Shown in pieces: positions 34,545 through 45,082 of a stretch of DNA of 64,000 nucleotides. The stretch lies in the NCBI GenBank assembly GCA_947259405.1, contig CAMYLY010000008.1:62001-126000 (forward strand). Reading direction: 5' to 3'. The DNA is from an uncultured Gemmatimonadales bacterium (lineage in GTDB: Bacteria; Gemmatimonadota; Gemmatimonadetes; Gemmatimonadales; GWC2-71-9). Within the stretch, counting starts at the first letter, position 1. Every line of letters begins with the position of its first letter. Position numbers and translations under genes: made by a program. The notes under the pieces were generated by a model that made no database searches, was not told the DNA's origin, and worked only from the letters and a program-made list of their open reading frames with translations.

Positions 34545-35204
34545 ATGTCATTGATTCCACCACCGCTCCGGCGGGCCTTCGAAGGTATTCTGGAGCCGCT
34601 GATCCAGGCTTTGATCAAAGCGGGGGTGTCGCCGAACCTCCTCACGACGATGGGGACGGGAGTGCTTCTCGGCTCCGGGTGTGCCTTTGCCGTCGGTGCC
34701 GCGAATTGGGGAGGGGCGCTCCTATTGGTGTCCGGGATTTTCGACATGCTGGACGGGCGCGTCGCCCGCGGTGGTGAAGGTACGACCAGGTTCGGCGCGT
34801 TCTACGACTCGACATTGGATCGGGTTGGAGATGCGGCGCTGTTCGGAGGGATCCTGCTCTATTTCAACACCGGCGGAGTGGCCGAGCGATGGGCAACTCC
34901 CGCGGTAGTCATTACCCTGGTCGCACTGTCAGCGGCGCTCATCGTGTCGTACGCCCGGGCGCGGGCCGAGGGGCTGGACCTGGATTGCACCGTAGGGATC
35001 TCGCAGCGTGCGGAACGGATCCTCGGACTGGGTATTCCCACAGTATTCTTCGGGGCGGGTCCGAACGGATTTCTGCTCCTTGCGTTGGTCGGTATCCTCG
35101 CCATCACGTCCGTCATCACCATCGGCCAGCGCATCGCACACGTGTACCGGATCACTCGGGCAAAGAGCCGTGCCACGCAGTCACGGTGGGCGGCACAACC
35201 ATGA
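34545..35204 (+). CDS. CDP-alcohol phosphatidyltransferase, inositol-phosphate-type candidate
   Basis: A 219-residue membrane enzyme; ATG 34545 is preferred to an earlier frame extension. The signature DGRVAR-x8-G-x3-D-x3-D is exact (DGRVARGGEGTTRFGAFYDSTLD, residues about 67-89), with the catalytic Asp. Six helices are visible. The family makes phosphatidyl lipids from CDP-diacylglycerol plus an alcohol: glycerol-3-phosphate (PgsA), serine, or inositol-1-phosphate. The next gene is myo-inositol-1-phosphate synthase, 27 bases on, so phosphatidylinositol-phosphate formation is favoured. A TATACT -10-like element lies about 25 bases upstream. This would feed the ceramide inositol-transfer enzyme at 3 kb. 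Confidence 0.8.
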   Translation: MSLIPPPLRRAFEGILEPLIQALIKAGVSPNLLTTMGTGVLLGSGCAFAVGAANWGGALLLVSGIFDMLDGRVARGGEGTTRFGAFYDSTLDRVGDAALFGGILLYFNTGGVAERWATPAVVITLVALSAALIVSYARARAEGLDLDCTVGISQRAERILGLGIPTVFFGAGPNGFLLLALVGILAITSVITIGQRIAHVYRITRAKSRATQSRWAAQP

Positions 35205-35231
35205 CGGACTGAGGACGAAAGGAATATCGGA

Positions 35232-36557
<1,326 letters not shown>

Positions 36558-36562
36558 GTTCG

Positions 36563-36991
36563 GTGCTCGATATCGTCGTCATCGTTGTCGGGGTTGGGCT
36601 CATCGTCGGCGAGGTGTGGTTCTTCCTGGGTCCGAAGACCAGAACCCGGGAAGCGCCGCCGGCTCAGGGTGGTGGCGTGCAGGAAATCCAGATTCGCGTT
36701 CGGGGTGGCTACGATCCCGCCACAGTCTTCGTCGAGGCGGGGCGACCGGTGCGGCTACTGTTCTTCCGCGACGAAACGGCCGAGTGCTCGGAGCGGGTCG
36801 TCTTCGATGAGTTCGGAATCGATCAGGAGCTCACGGCATTCGATACCACGCCGGTCTCATTCACACCGAAAGACCCCGGCGACTATCCGTTCTTTTGTGG
36901 GAAGCGGATCTTGAAGGGGCATGTTGTCGCCCAAGTCGGTCGCGAGGCGGCACGCCAGAATCTCGGGAGGGGGCATGCGAAGCATGGCTGA
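36563..36991 (+). CDS. Membrane-anchored cupredoxin-domain protein
   Basis: A 142-residue protein starting at GTG 36563, five bases after the inositol-synthase stop. The N-terminus is a membrane segment ([20 protein letters not shown]), then a cupredoxin-like domain from residue 40: [33 protein letters not shown] and [15 protein letters not shown]. The plausible metal ligands are the Cys at 73, Cys at 113 and the His at 121; the standard His-Cys-His-Met set is incomplete, so copper may be bound in a different way. It overlaps copA by 17 bases and is probably its accessory copper binder. Confidence 0.75.
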   Translation: MLDIVVIVVGVGLIVGEVWFFLGPKTRTREAPPAQGGGVQEIQIRVRGGYDPATVFVEAGRPVRLLFFRDETAECSERVVFDEFGIDQELTAFDTTPVSFTPKDPGDYPFFCGKRILKGHVVAQVGREAARQNLGRGHAKHG

Positions 36992-39545
36992 GGGTCGCGT
37001 CACGCTGCCTGTCGAGGGGATGACGTGCGGGGCCTGCGCCGCCACGGTGCAGGGGCGCCTTGAGGAAGCACCTGGCGTCCGCGAAGCCGCGGTGAACTTC
37101 GCAACCGGCAAAGCGACGGTGCGCGTCGATGCCTCCGGACAGTCGCGCGTTGCTGACCTCGTGAGCGCCATTCGTGATGTCGGCTATGACTGCGCAAAGG
37201 CGACCGCGCGGTTCCCCGTTGAAGGACTCCACTACGCGAGTGGCGTCGCAGCGCTCGAGGGCGAGTTGTCGGCCTTGGAAGGGGTGCTCGCGACGTCCGC
37301 GAACCAAGCGACCGAGCAGGTTCGCGTGGAGTACATCCCGGGACTCGTGACGGCGGCGGACCTCGAGGCTGCCGTGGAACGGTCCGGCTTCGAGGTGAGC
37401 GAACCCATCGCTGCCGAAGACCCTGTCGAGCGAGAGCAAGCCCGGCGCGCGGCTGAAGTCCGGCAGCTGCGATGGAAGTTCGTCCTCGCCGCCTTCGTGG
37501 CCGTGGTCACGATGGTTGGGTCGATGCCGCTGATGGGCGGGATGGATGCGAAAGGCGCTGACCTCGTGGCGCGTCTGGTGGCACCACTCAACGATCTGCT
37601 GGCACGTGGCCTCCCGTGGCTGTATGCGTTTGCGGAGTCTGACCCGCAGCTGTTGAAGCTCGCGCTGTTGGTCCTCACGATACCGGTGCTGTTGTGGAGC
37701 GGTCGTCAGTTCTTCGTGGGGGCGCGGAGCGGGTTACGCCATCGCACGGCGGACATGAACACACTGATTGCCGTGGGGACTGGTGCCGCATTTCTGTACT
37801 CGGCCATTGCGACCCTCCTGCCGTGGGTGTTCCGGAGCGCGGCCCTTCCGACCGATGTCTACTTTGAGGCGGTCAGTGCCATCATTGCCCTCATCTTGCT
37901 CGGGCGTTTGCTCGAGGCGCGTGCGAAGGGCCAGACGTCGGCCGCGATCAGGAGTCTGATGGCGCTGCGTCCGAAGGTCGCGACGGTGCAGCGCGGGGGT
38001 GACGATCTCGAGCTCCCGATCGAAGAGGTGGTGGTCGGTGACACGGTTGTCGTACGACCGGGCGAATCGATTCCGGTTGATGGCATGGTGGCCAGTGGCG
38101 AAACGAGTGTCGACGAATCGATGCTTACCGGTGAACCCATGCCGGTCGCCAAACGATCGGGTGATTCGGTAGTCGGGGGTACGGTGAACGGAACGGGGTC
38201 GATCACGTTCCGGGCGACGGCCGTGGGCACGGACACGGCGCTCGCGCAGATCGTTCGTCTGGTGGAAGAAGCACAAGGCAGCAAGGCTCCCATCCAGCGG
38301 TTGGCCGACCGGGTTGCTGGGGTGTTCGTGCCGATCGTGATTGCGATCGCGCTTGCTTCGTTTGTCGCGTGGTTCCTCGTGGGGCCCGACCCACGATTCG
38401 TGTTTGCGACGATTGCGCTCGTCACTGTGTTGGTCATTGCTTGCCCTTGCGCGTTGGGCCTAGCGACGCCGACGGCCATTATGGTTGGCACGGGAAAGGG
38501 GGCCGAGCACGGGATCTTGATTCGGGGTGGGGAAGCCCTCGAGGGCATTCAGCGCCTCGATACGATCGTCTTCGACAAGACGGGCACGATCACGGCCGGA
38601 AAGCCTGCTGTGACGCACGTGGTCGGCAAGAAGAAGACAGATGGTTCTGTCGTTGATTCAGGTAACATCCTGAGGCTCGCGGCTGCGGTCGAGTCGCGGT
38701 CGGAGCACCCACTCGCCGCCGCCATCGTGGGCGCGGCTAAGGGCAGACAGCTGACGGTCCCCGACGTGGAACGGTTTGTCGCCATGGAAGGCAGGGGGGC
38801 ACGGGGCGTCGTTGGGAAGTTCCTAGTCGAGGTCATCTCGGTGCGTCATGCCGAAGAGCGAAGCCTCGATCTTGCCGATCTGTCGGCGGAAGCGAACCGG
38901 CATGTGCTTGCCGGTCGCTCTCCGGTCGTGGTCGTGGTGAACGACACGGTTCAGGGTCTCATCATCGTGGCAGATGAGGTGAAGGCGGGGGCGAAGGACG
39001 CGATTGCTCGGCTCAAGAGCATGGGCCTCGACGTGTATCTCCTGAGCGGTGACAGCAAGGTGTCCGCCGGCCTGGTGGCGAAGGAAGTGGGCATCGAACG
39101 CGTGATTGCGGAAGTGGACCCGAGGGACAAGGCCGATGAGATCCGTCGCCTGCAAGTCGACGGTCGCAGAACCGTGGCGATGGTCGGTGATGGCATCAAC
39201 GATGCCCCGGCGCTGGCGCAGTCCCACGTCGGGTTCTCACTCGGCACGGGCACGGACGTGGCCATCGAGGCTTCGGATGTGACACTGGTGCGTGGCGATG
39301 TTCGCAGTGTGGTCACGGCAATCGAGCTGTCCAAGAAGACAATGAAGACGATTCGGTCCAATCTCTTCTTTGCGTTTGTCTACAACGTGCTGGGGATTCC
39401 CATTGCGGCCGGATTACTCTATCCGTTCAGTGGTGTGCTCCTCAGTCCGATCATCGCCAGTGCCGCCATGGCGCTGTCGAGTCTCAGCGTTGTCGGAAAC
39501 AGCTTGCGGCTCCGACGGTTCACACCGGCTCTTGTGGAGGGATAG
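36975..39545 (+). CDS. copA: Copper-exporting P1B-type ATPase
   Basis: An 856-residue P1B pump; ATG 36975 has GGGAGG upstream (a second ATG at 36984 is a fair alternative). The first HMA has [11 protein letters not shown] with its CxxC. A second HMA-like domain follows at about 75-145, but its site reads GLHYASGV, so both Cys are gone. After the transmembrane region come TGE ([11 protein letters not shown]), the ion-binding CPC in [17 protein letters not shown] phosphorylation motif, SEHPLAAAI, and [15 protein letters not shown] marks monovalent copper or silver specificity. Co-encoded with a cupredoxin upstream and CopZ downstream. Confidence 0.95.
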   Translation: MRSMAEGRVTLPVEGMTCGACAATVQGRLEEAPGVREAAVNFATGKATVRVDASGQSRVADLVSAIRDVGYDCAKATARFPVEGLHYASGVAALEGELSALEGVLATSANQATEQVRVEYIPGLVTAADLEAAVERSGFEVSEPIAAEDPVEREQARRAAEVRQLRWKFVLAAFVAVVTMVGSMPLMGGMDAKGADLVARLVAPLNDLLARGLPWLYAFAESDPQLLKLALLVLTIPVLLWSGRQFFVGARSGLRHRTADMNTLIAVGTGAAFLYSAIATLLPWVFRSAALPTDVYFEAVSAIIALILLGRLLEARAKGQTSAAIRSLMALRPKVATVQRGGDDLELPIEEVVVGDTVVVRPGESIPVDGMVASGETSVDESMLTGEPMPVAKRSGDSVVGGTVNGTGSITFRATAVGTDTALAQIVRLVEEAQGSKAPIQRLADRVAGVFVPIVIAIALASFVAWFLVGPDPRFVFATIALVTVLVIACPCALGLATPTAIMVGTGKGAEHGILIRGGEALEGIQRLDTIVFDKTGTITAGKPAVTHVVGKKKTDGSVVDSGNILRLAAAVESRSEHPLAAAIVGAAKGRQLTVPDVERFVAMEGRGARGVVGKFLVEVISVRHAEERSLDLADLSAEANRHVLAGRSPVVVVVNDTVQGLIIVADEVKAGAKDAIARLKSMGLDVYLLSGDSKVSAGLVAKEVGIERVIAEVDPRDKADEIRRLQVDGRRTVAMVGDGINDAPALAQSHVGFSLGTGTDVAIEASDVTLVRGDVRSVVTAIELSKKTMKTIRSNLFFAFVYNVLGIPIAAGLLYPFSGVLLSPIIASAAMALSSLSVVGNSLRLRRFTPALVEG

Positions 39546-39554
39546 TACGTAACG

Positions 39555-39845
39555 ATGCAATACTTCCATCGCTCGTCGATCGCGCCGGATGCGGTTCTGG
39601 AGGAAGCGGACCGTTACTTTGGTGGCCGCCTCACGGCTGCCGCGTCGGACCGGCGGCGTCGCGAATATCACGGAGGGATCGGCCGCATTACGCTTACGGT
39701 CCAACCAGAGGGCGGGCATTATACGCTCATCACGCTGAAGACGGATAACGTTGGTGAAAGTGAGGTCGACAAGGTGGCCAAGAGATTCCTGAGCGTGGTC
39801 CACACCCGGGTCCACCCGGACCACGAAGTCCGTGGCGCGTACTGA
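39555..39845 (+). CDS. Small conserved-looking protein, unknown
   Basis: A 96-residue soluble protein nine bases after copA, ATG at 39555. It has no Cys and no membrane segment; residues 10-40 look like an amphipathic helix (PDAVLEEADRYFGGRL), then an RREYHGGIGRITLTV strand region. I do not recognise a family. Placement between copA and copZ suggests copper-related expression, though the protein shows no obvious metal site beyond scattered His residues. The short intergenic spacers argue that it is translated as part of the operon. Confidence 0.6.
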   Translation: MQYFHRSSIAPDAVLEEADRYFGGRLTAAASDRRRREYHGGIGRITLTVQPEGGHYTLITLKTDNVGESEVDKVAKRFLSVVHTRVHPDHEVRGAY

Positions 39846-39848
39846 CTC

Positions 39849-40064
39849 ATGGCGGCCCTACACCTGCGCGTGACAGGGATGACCTGCGGACATTGTCAGC
39901 AGACGGTGGAGAAGGCGCTGCGTGGCGTCAAAGGCGTGTATGCAGTGATGGTGGATCTGCAAGAGATGAAAGCGGAAGTGGATTACGACGAGAACCGAGC
40001 GAGCGCCGATGACCTCAAGTCGGCGGTCGAGCGTGCCGGATACGGCGCCGAGGTCGAGGGATGA
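39849..40064 (+). CDS. copZ: Copper chaperone CopZ, heavy-metal-associated domain
   Basis: A 71-residue single HMA domain. GMTCGHCQQTV bears the CxxC copper site at residues 13-16, followed by the ferredoxin-like beta-alpha fold to KSAVERAGYG. It delivers Cu(I) to the pump CopA, which lies upstream in the operon. The stop overlaps the E1-alpha start as ATGA, which couples the copper operon to the dehydrogenase genes; this may be only convenience. Confidence 0.94.
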   Translation: MAALHLRVTGMTCGHCQQTVEKALRGVKGVYAVMVDLQEMKAEVDYDENRASADDLKSAVERAGYGAEVEG

Positions 40065-41110
40065 AGATGGGCGCTGGCGCCACGGTGCCAGTGCAGATAC
40101 CTGGTGGCCTCACCGAGGGCCGCCTGCTGGAGATCTACTACTACCTGCAGCTGACGAGGAGCCTGGAAGAGCGGCTCGTCAACCTCTACCGACAGAGCAA
40201 AGTCATCGGTGGGCTCTACCGGTCCCTTGGGCAGGAGGGGGAGAGTGTGGGCAGTGCCTACGCGCTCGAGTTTGGGGACATCCTGTCGCCGCTGATCCGC
40301 AACCTTGGGTCGATGCTTGTCAAAGGGGCGAAGCCCGTCGAAGTGCTTCGCCAGTATATGGCCAAGGCCAACAGTCCCACGGCGGGCCGAGAAATGAACA
40401 TCCACTTCAACGACTTGGATCTTGGTTACCTCGGACAGATCTCGCATCTCGGCGATATGGTCCCCGTCATGGCTGGGATCGCCCTCTCGTTCAAGATGCG
40501 GAGTGAACCACGCGTCGGGCTGGTCTACGTCGGTGACGGGGCGACGAGCACTGGAGCCTTCCATGAGGGGATGAACTTCGCCGCCGTACAAAAGGTCCCC
40601 TTGGTGATCATTGTCGAGCACAACGGCTACGCGTACTCGACTCCAACCAGCAAACAGACGGCGGTCGCGCGACTTGCGGACAAAGGGCGGGCATACGGAG
40701 TGCCATCCGAAACCGTGGACGGAAACCATGTGTTGGCGGTGTACGCCACGACCAAGAACGCCGTCGATCGAGCGAGGAACGGTGGAGGCCCGACGCTGAT
40801 CGAAGCCGTGACGTACCGTCGGAAAGGTCACGCGGAACACGACAGCCAGTCCTACCAATCGCCGGACGAGATCCGTGAGTGGGAATCGCGAGATCCCGTC
40901 GAGCGGTACGTCGACCTTCTCCAGATGTCTGGGTGGGCAACGCCAGCAGACATCACCGAGATCGACGCGCGCGTTGCTAACGAGCTCGACCAAGCGGTGG
41001 CAGAGGCGGAAGAGGCGAGCACCCCAGCCGGCGCGACGGCGCTTGGTGGCGTCTACGCGGACCGGACCGTGGATGGAGGCCCACTGTGGTTCCGGAGTCT
41101 AGATGGCTGA
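40061..41110 (+). CDS. pdhA: 2-oxoacid dehydrogenase E1 alpha subunit
   Basis: A 349-residue thiamine-diphosphate enzyme subunit. The TPP site is YVGDGATSTGAFHEG-(N) with the N of VEHNGYA about 30 residues on; GGLYRSLGQEG and RRKGHAEHDSQS are E1-alpha signatures. Together with E1 beta it decarboxylates a 2-oxoacid and transfers the acyl group to lipoyl E2. Pyruvate versus branched-chain substrate cannot be settled by eye; the name pdhA is provisional. Overlaps copZ by four bases at its start. Confidence 0.9.
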   Translation: MKMGAGATVPVQIPGGLTEGRLLEIYYYLQLTRSLEERLVNLYRQSKVIGGLYRSLGQEGESVGSAYALEFGDILSPLIRNLGSMLVKGAKPVEVLRQYMAKANSPTAGREMNIHFNDLDLGYLGQISHLGDMVPVMAGIALSFKMRSEPRVGLVYVGDGATSTGAFHEGMNFAAVQKVPLVIIVEHNGYAYSTPTSKQTAVARLADKGRAYGVPSETVDGNHVLAVYATTKNAVDRARNGGGPTLIEAVTYRRKGHAEHDSQSYQSPDEIREWESRDPVERYVDLLQMSGWATPADITEIDARVANELDQAVAEAEEASTPAGATALGGVYADRTVDGGPLWFRSLDG

Positions 41111-42080
41111 AATCACCTATCTCGAAGCACTCCGACAGGGACTCGAAGAGGAACTCGAGCGAGACGATCGCGTGTTCATTCTGGGCGAGGATGTGGGCGA
41201 GTACGGTGGGGCGTTCAAGGTCACGGACGGGTTTCACGAGAGGTTCGGCCCCGATCGCATCATTGACACCCCCATTAGCGAGGCGGCCATCGTTGGTGCG
41301 GCGGCCGGCGCGGCCCACATGGGGTTCCGGCCAGTTGCGGAGATGCAGTTCATCGACTTCATCTCGTGCGCGTATGACATCCTGACCAACTACGTGGCCA
41401 CGGCTCGATATCGGGCCGGCCTGTCGACGCCGCTAGTGGTTCGCGGGCCCGCGGGGGGGTATGTGCGGGGTGGACCGTTCCATTCGCAGATGCCCGAGGC
41501 GGCGTTCTTTCATACGCCGGGACTCAAGTTGGTGTGCCCGGCCACGGCCCGCGATGCGAAGGGGCTCATCAAGGCGGCGATTCGCGATGACGATCCGGTG
41601 ATCTACTTCGAACACAAGTATCTGTATCGCCGCATCAAAGAGGACCTCAACGGCGCGGACGACGTCACCCCGATCGGCAAGGCACGGGTGGCCAGGGAAG
41701 GCAACGATCTCACGATCGTCTCCTGGTCAGCGGTCTTCTGGAAAGCGCTCGAGGCGGCGGGGGAGCTCGAAGATGAGGATGGAGCAGGCATCGAGGTCCT
41801 CGACCTTCGCACGCTGGTGCCGATGGATGACCAAGCCATCGTGTCGTCGGTCAAGAAGACCAACAGGCTGCTGATCGTGCACGAAGACACGCGCACGGGC
41901 GGCGTCGCCGGCGAGATTACCGCGCGGGTCAATGAGCAGGCGTTTGAGTGGCTCGACGCGCCCATTAGGCGCGTGACCGCTCATGATACACCGTTACCGT
42001 ATGCGCCGACCCTCGAGGACTATGTCTTGCCCCAGACCGCCGACATCGTGACGGCGGCTCGGTGGCTGCTGGCGTATTGA
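41103..42080 (+). CDS. pdhB: 2-oxoacid dehydrogenase E1 beta subunit
   Basis: A 325-residue transketolase-type subunit overlapping E1 alpha by eight bases. Motifs include RVFILGEDVGEYGGAFKVTDG, DTPISEAAIVGAAAGAA, and RGPAGGYVRGGPFHSQ, then the C-terminal domain RTLVPMDDQAIVSSVKKTNRLLIVHED. It completes the TPP site at the alpha-beta interface. The E2 gene follows 535 bases later on the same strand rather than directly, and the gap holds an opposite-strand gene whose end overlaps this gene by 87 bases. Confidence 0.92.
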   Translation: MAEITYLEALRQGLEEELERDDRVFILGEDVGEYGGAFKVTDGFHERFGPDRIIDTPISEAAIVGAAAGAAHMGFRPVAEMQFIDFISCAYDILTNYVATARYRAGLSTPLVVRGPAGGYVRGGPFHSQMPEAAFFHTPGLKLVCPATARDAKGLIKAAIRDDDPVIYFEHKYLYRRIKEDLNGADDVTPIGKARVAREGNDLTIVSWSAVFWKALEAAGELEDEDGAGIEVLDLRTLVPMDDQAIVSSVKKTNRLLIVHEDTRTGGVAGEITARVNEQAFEWLDAPIRRVTAHDTPLPYAPTLEDYVLPQTADIVTAARWLLAY

Positions 42081-42581
42081 CGCTGGCCTGTTCGAGAGAA
42101 TCTCGGCGACGCTCACACTACCTGCCGAGGCAGCCATGCGTGCGACGCGTTGCCGAACGGTTCGAATGGCTCGCCCACGGCTGACGACGCCGCACCACGC
42201 CCCTTGTCCCCACACCGGACCACGAGGCAAGGGTACGGCCGGTGATCGGCGCAGGGCATCAGTGATCCAGAGGCGAAGGGTAAGTTCGACGCTGCTTCGG
42301 ACGGCATCGGCTGGCCCATGAACCAGCACGTGTACGGCATCGCGCTGTACGGCAATCTGGTCTGGGCGCCAGCGTTGTCTGGTCAACGCACGGCGGATGA
42401 CCTGCTCGCAGATCCGTGCGGTCGCGGGTATCTTAAAGAACGGTCGGCGTCTATAGGTCGGCCAGATCACATAGTACCATTTCGAATCCGGCGTGCCGAT
42501 TCCCATGCGATTCATGCAGGCATAGTGGGACCGGACCGCCGTTTCGACGTAGGCACATTTGTGCAATCCGGACCGTTTCAT
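41994..42581 (-). CDS. Degenerate IS200/Y1-transposase-like gene between E1 and E2
   Basis: An open frame of 195 residues on the strand opposite the dehydrogenase genes, ATG at 42579-42581 (GGCAGG touching). Residues from about 33 run WYYVIWPTYRRRPFF, then DQIAVQRDAVHVLVHGP and later VWGQGAWCGVVS. These line up with the Y1/REP-type transposase pattern (YHV-R-P at the start, MPDHVHLL HUH motif, WGRGYF near the end). The HUH motif is broken, since the first His is Ala, and no clear catalytic Tyr is seen. So it is either a fossil transposase or a domesticated protein. It fills the 535-base gap before E2; its last 29 codons overlap E1 beta. Could also be a non-coding chance frame. Confidence 0.4.
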   Translation of the reverse strand: MKRSGLHKCAYVETAVRSHYACMNRMGIGTPDSKWYYVIWPTYRRRPFFKIPATARICEQVIRRALTRQRWRPDQIAVQRDAVHVLVHGPADAVRSSVELTLRLWITDALRRSPAVPLPRGPVWGQGAWCGVVSRGRAIRTVRQRVARMAASAGSVSVAEILSNRPASIRQQPPSRRHDVGGLGQDIVLEGRRIR

Positions 42582-42615
42582 CCTGCCACGGCGGGTGTGG
42601 GGAGATAGCGACGCG

Positions 42616-43965
42616 ATGGCCCGTGTTGACGTAATCATGCCGCAGATGGGTGAGTCGATTGCCGAGGGCACCGTGTCTCGCTGGCTCAAGCAGGTCGGCG
42701 ATGCGGTAAAGCGCGACGAGGCAATTCTCGAGATCTCGACCGACAAGGTCGATGCAGAGATCCCCTCACCTGCGAGTGGAGTGCTCGCCGAGATCAAGGT
42801 TCAGGAAGGAGAGACGGTCGAGGTGCAGACGGTCGTCGCCGTGCTCGAGACCGATGCTGCCGCAGCCGCGTCGCCGAGTGGTGGGGAGGCGGCACCGGCG
42901 GACGCTGCTCCGGCGGCTCCTCCCGCGCCCGCGCCGGCACCGGAGGCGTCACGCCCCGTCGCAGCGCCCGTCGCCAGTGCGGCGCCGGGGCCGGTGGTTG
43001 GGCCAACCACTGACGGTGGTCGTGAAGAGACGGCAGAAGAGCGGCTGCGGACCCGGTCGACTCCGCTCGTGCGTCGCATTGCTGCGGAGCACGGGGTGGA
43101 CCTCAGCGCCGTCGCTGGATCGGGGCACGCGGGTCGCGTAACGAAGAAGGACATCCTGGCGTTCATCGATCGGCGCGGCGCGGCACCGGCGGCTGTTCCG
43201 TCTCCGGGCGCCACTCCGTCCGCGCCCTCGACGGTCGCCCACCCGTCGGTGGAGCCATGGTCGGGGGACGTTGTCGAGCCGATGAGCCGGATCCGCAAGC
43301 TCACGGCTGACCATATGGTGCTCTCCCGTCGGACGTCGGCCCATGTCGTGAGTTTGTACGAGGTCGATTACACGCACATCGCGGGGTTGCGTCGCGCGCA
43401 CAAGAGCGACTACGAACGACGGGGTGCCAAGCTCACGTATCTCACCTTCATCGTCAAAGCAATCACAGATAACCTGCGAAAACACAAGGTGCTCAATGCG
43501 TCGGTGAGCGGCGACAGCATTATCTACCGCCAGCAGATCAACATCGGGATTGCCGTAGCGTTGGATTGGGGCCTGATCGTGCCCGTCCTCAAGGGCGCAG
43601 ACGAACTCTCGGTGCTGGGCATGGCCAAGCGGGTGGCTGATCTCGCGGAGCGCGCCCGAACCAAGAAACTGAATCCTGACGAAGTGCAGCAGGGCACCTT
43701 CACGATCACCAACCCAGGTGGGTTCGGATCCTACGTAGGCCTTCCGATCATCAACCAACCCCAAGTGGCGATCCTCGGCGTGGGGTCGATCGAGAAGCGT
43801 CCCAAGGTGCTGACGCTGGATGATGGGCAGGATGTCATCGCGATTCGAACAATGGGTATGCTGTCCGTCGCGTACGACCACCGCATAGTCGACGGCGCCG
43901 ACGCCGACCGCTTTATGGCCGACGTGAAGGCGGATCTCGAAGACTTTGCCGAAGGATCGCTCTGA
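42616..43965 (+). CDS. pdhC: Lipoyl acyltransferase E2 of 2-oxoacid dehydrogenase
   Basis: A 449-residue E2; ATG 42616 follows GGGGAGA. One lipoyl domain (residues 1-80) has EISTDKVDAEI, Lys43 being lipoylated. An Ala/Pro-rich linker runs to 140, the E3-binding domain at 150-190 has TPLVRRIAAEHGVDLSAVAGSG, and the catalytic domain ends with SVAYDHRIVDG, His and Asp of the transacylase. The core is typical of PDC or branched-chain E2. No E3 gene is in the window. Its stop overlaps the next start. Confidence 0.94.
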   Translation: MARVDVIMPQMGESIAEGTVSRWLKQVGDAVKRDEAILEISTDKVDAEIPSPASGVLAEIKVQEGETVEVQTVVAVLETDAAAAASPSGGEAAPADAAPAAPPAPAPAPEASRPVAAPVASAAPGPVVGPTTDGGREETAEERLRTRSTPLVRRIAAEHGVDLSAVAGSGHAGRVTKKDILAFIDRRGAAPAAVPSPGATPSAPSTVAHPSVEPWSGDVVEPMSRIRKLTADHMVLSRRTSAHVVSLYEVDYTHIAGLRRAHKSDYERRGAKLTYLTFIVKAITDNLRKHKVLNASVSGDSIIYRQQINIGIAVALDWGLIVPVLKGADELSVLGMAKRVADLAERARTKKLNPDEVQQGTFTITNPGGFGSYVGLPIINQPQVAILGVGSIEKRPKVLTLDDGQDVIAIRTMGMLSVAYDHRIVDGADADRFMADVKADLEDFAEGSL

Positions 43966-44243
43966 TGGCTCGCCGCTCGATCGAGATTCACGGTGAAACG
44001 TGGAACGTGTACCCGTCCGGTCGGGTGAGCCAGTACGACCGAGACGAATTTGGGCTGGTGTTCGAGAAGGGTACGGGACCGGAGCGCGTCAGGCGGGTCA
44101 CCCGCTTCTCACCGCTCGGGGCCCGGTCATGGGACATCGCGCTTGCCGATCTCAGTGATCGGTACCTCACACGACTATTCGAGGAATCGCAACCCGCCAG
44201 AACGAGCCCAGTCGTCGCGTATGGTCGGTCTGGGCGAGCGTGA
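43965..44243 (+). CDS. Small soluble protein, unknown
   Basis: A 92-residue protein starting at the ATG overlapping the E2 stop (ATGG/TGATG style). It begins MARRSIEIHGETWNVYPSGRVSQYDRDEFGLVF, a run of short beta strands that could form a barrel of the SH3-like sort, with aromatic Trp at 13 and 56. No Cys or membrane segment. No family recognised. Coupled downstream to the PHP phosphatase by a GTGA overlap, so it shares that transcript. Confidence 0.62.
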   Translation: MARRSIEIHGETWNVYPSGRVSQYDRDEFGLVFEKGTGPERVRRVTRFSPLGARSWDIALADLSDRYLTRLFEESQPARTSPVVAYGRSGRA

Positions 44244-45082
44244 CGCTCGTTGATCTCCATTCGCATTCCACAGCCTCAGACGGAGATTGCGACCCGGCCG
44301 AGCTCGTAGCACGTGCGGCCGTCGCCGGACTGTCGGTCCTCGGGTTGACCGATCATGACACGCTGGCGGGGATCCCGGATGCTGCGCAGGCGTGTGAGTC
44401 GCAGGGACTGCGACTCGTGCGCGGCTGTGAGTTCTCTGTGTCGGTGTGGTGGGGTGAGATGCACCTCTTGGGCTATTTCCTCCCGCTTGGCGATCGTGCG
44501 CTCGATGCATTTCTTTTCGAGCAACGCCAGCGCCGGGAGAAGCGCGGGGCCACCATCGTTCACCGATTGAACGCCCACGGCGTTCAGATCGGGCTCGACG
44601 ATGTGATGCGCCAGGCGAACGGCGCAGCCGTGGGCCGACCGCACGTGGCCCGAGCCCTGGTGGCCGCGGGCACCGTTCCGGATGTCCAGACGGCCTTTGA
44701 TCGGTACATTGGAGGAGGATGTCCGGCCTTCGTTGCGAAAGACCTTCCCGCGGTTTCAGAGGTCACCTCGCTTGTGGCTCAGGTCGGGGGCCTCACCTCG
44801 GCGGCACATCTGGGTCGGCGTGCGTCGCGAGCGGCGCTCGGACGGCTCAAAGACTCGGGGGTCGACGGCGTTGAGGTCCGCCACCCCTCGCATGATGAAG
44901 ACACAACGGCCAAGATCGAGCGTCTGGCGACCGCACTGGGAATGTTGATGACCGGTGGGTCAGATTGGCACGGTGACCACGGCGGACCGTATCGGGCGCT
45001 TGGAGATGTCACGATTCCGGCGGATTGGCTGGAACGCCTGGACGACGTTGCGAACATTCGAGCACGGGAGCGGAAAGGGTGA
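44240..45082 (+). CDS. PHP-domain phosphatase (YciV/RnaAM-like)
   Basis: A 280-residue metal-dependent hydrolase; GTG start at 44240. The PHP metal motifs are DLHSHSTASDG, LTDHDTLAG, GCEFSV, AAHLG and SDWHGDHGG. The nearest known activity is that of YciV, hydrolysing 3',5'-bisphosphonucleosides and 5' ends of short RNA. It would act in the cytoplasm with Mn2+ or Fe2+. The stop overlaps the next GTG. Confidence 0.9.
   Translation: MTLVDLHSHSTASDGDCDPAELVARAAVAGLSVLGLTDHDTLAGIPDAAQACESQGLRLVRGCEFSVSVWWGEMHLLGYFLPLGDRALDAFLFEQRQRREKRGATIVHRLNAHGVQIGLDDVMRQANGAAVGRPHVARALVAAGTVPDVQTAFDRYIGGGCPAFVAKDLPAVSEVTSLVAQVGGLTSAAHLGRRASRAALGRLKDSGVDGVEVRHPSHDEDTTAKIERLATALGMLMTGGSDWHGDHGGPYRALGDVTIPADWLERLDDVANIRARERKG

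Noticed and set aside
42949-43881. Minus-strand frame of 310 codons inside pdhC
   Set aside because: Shadow of the E2 gene, whose lipoyl and catalytic motifs are clear on the plus strand.
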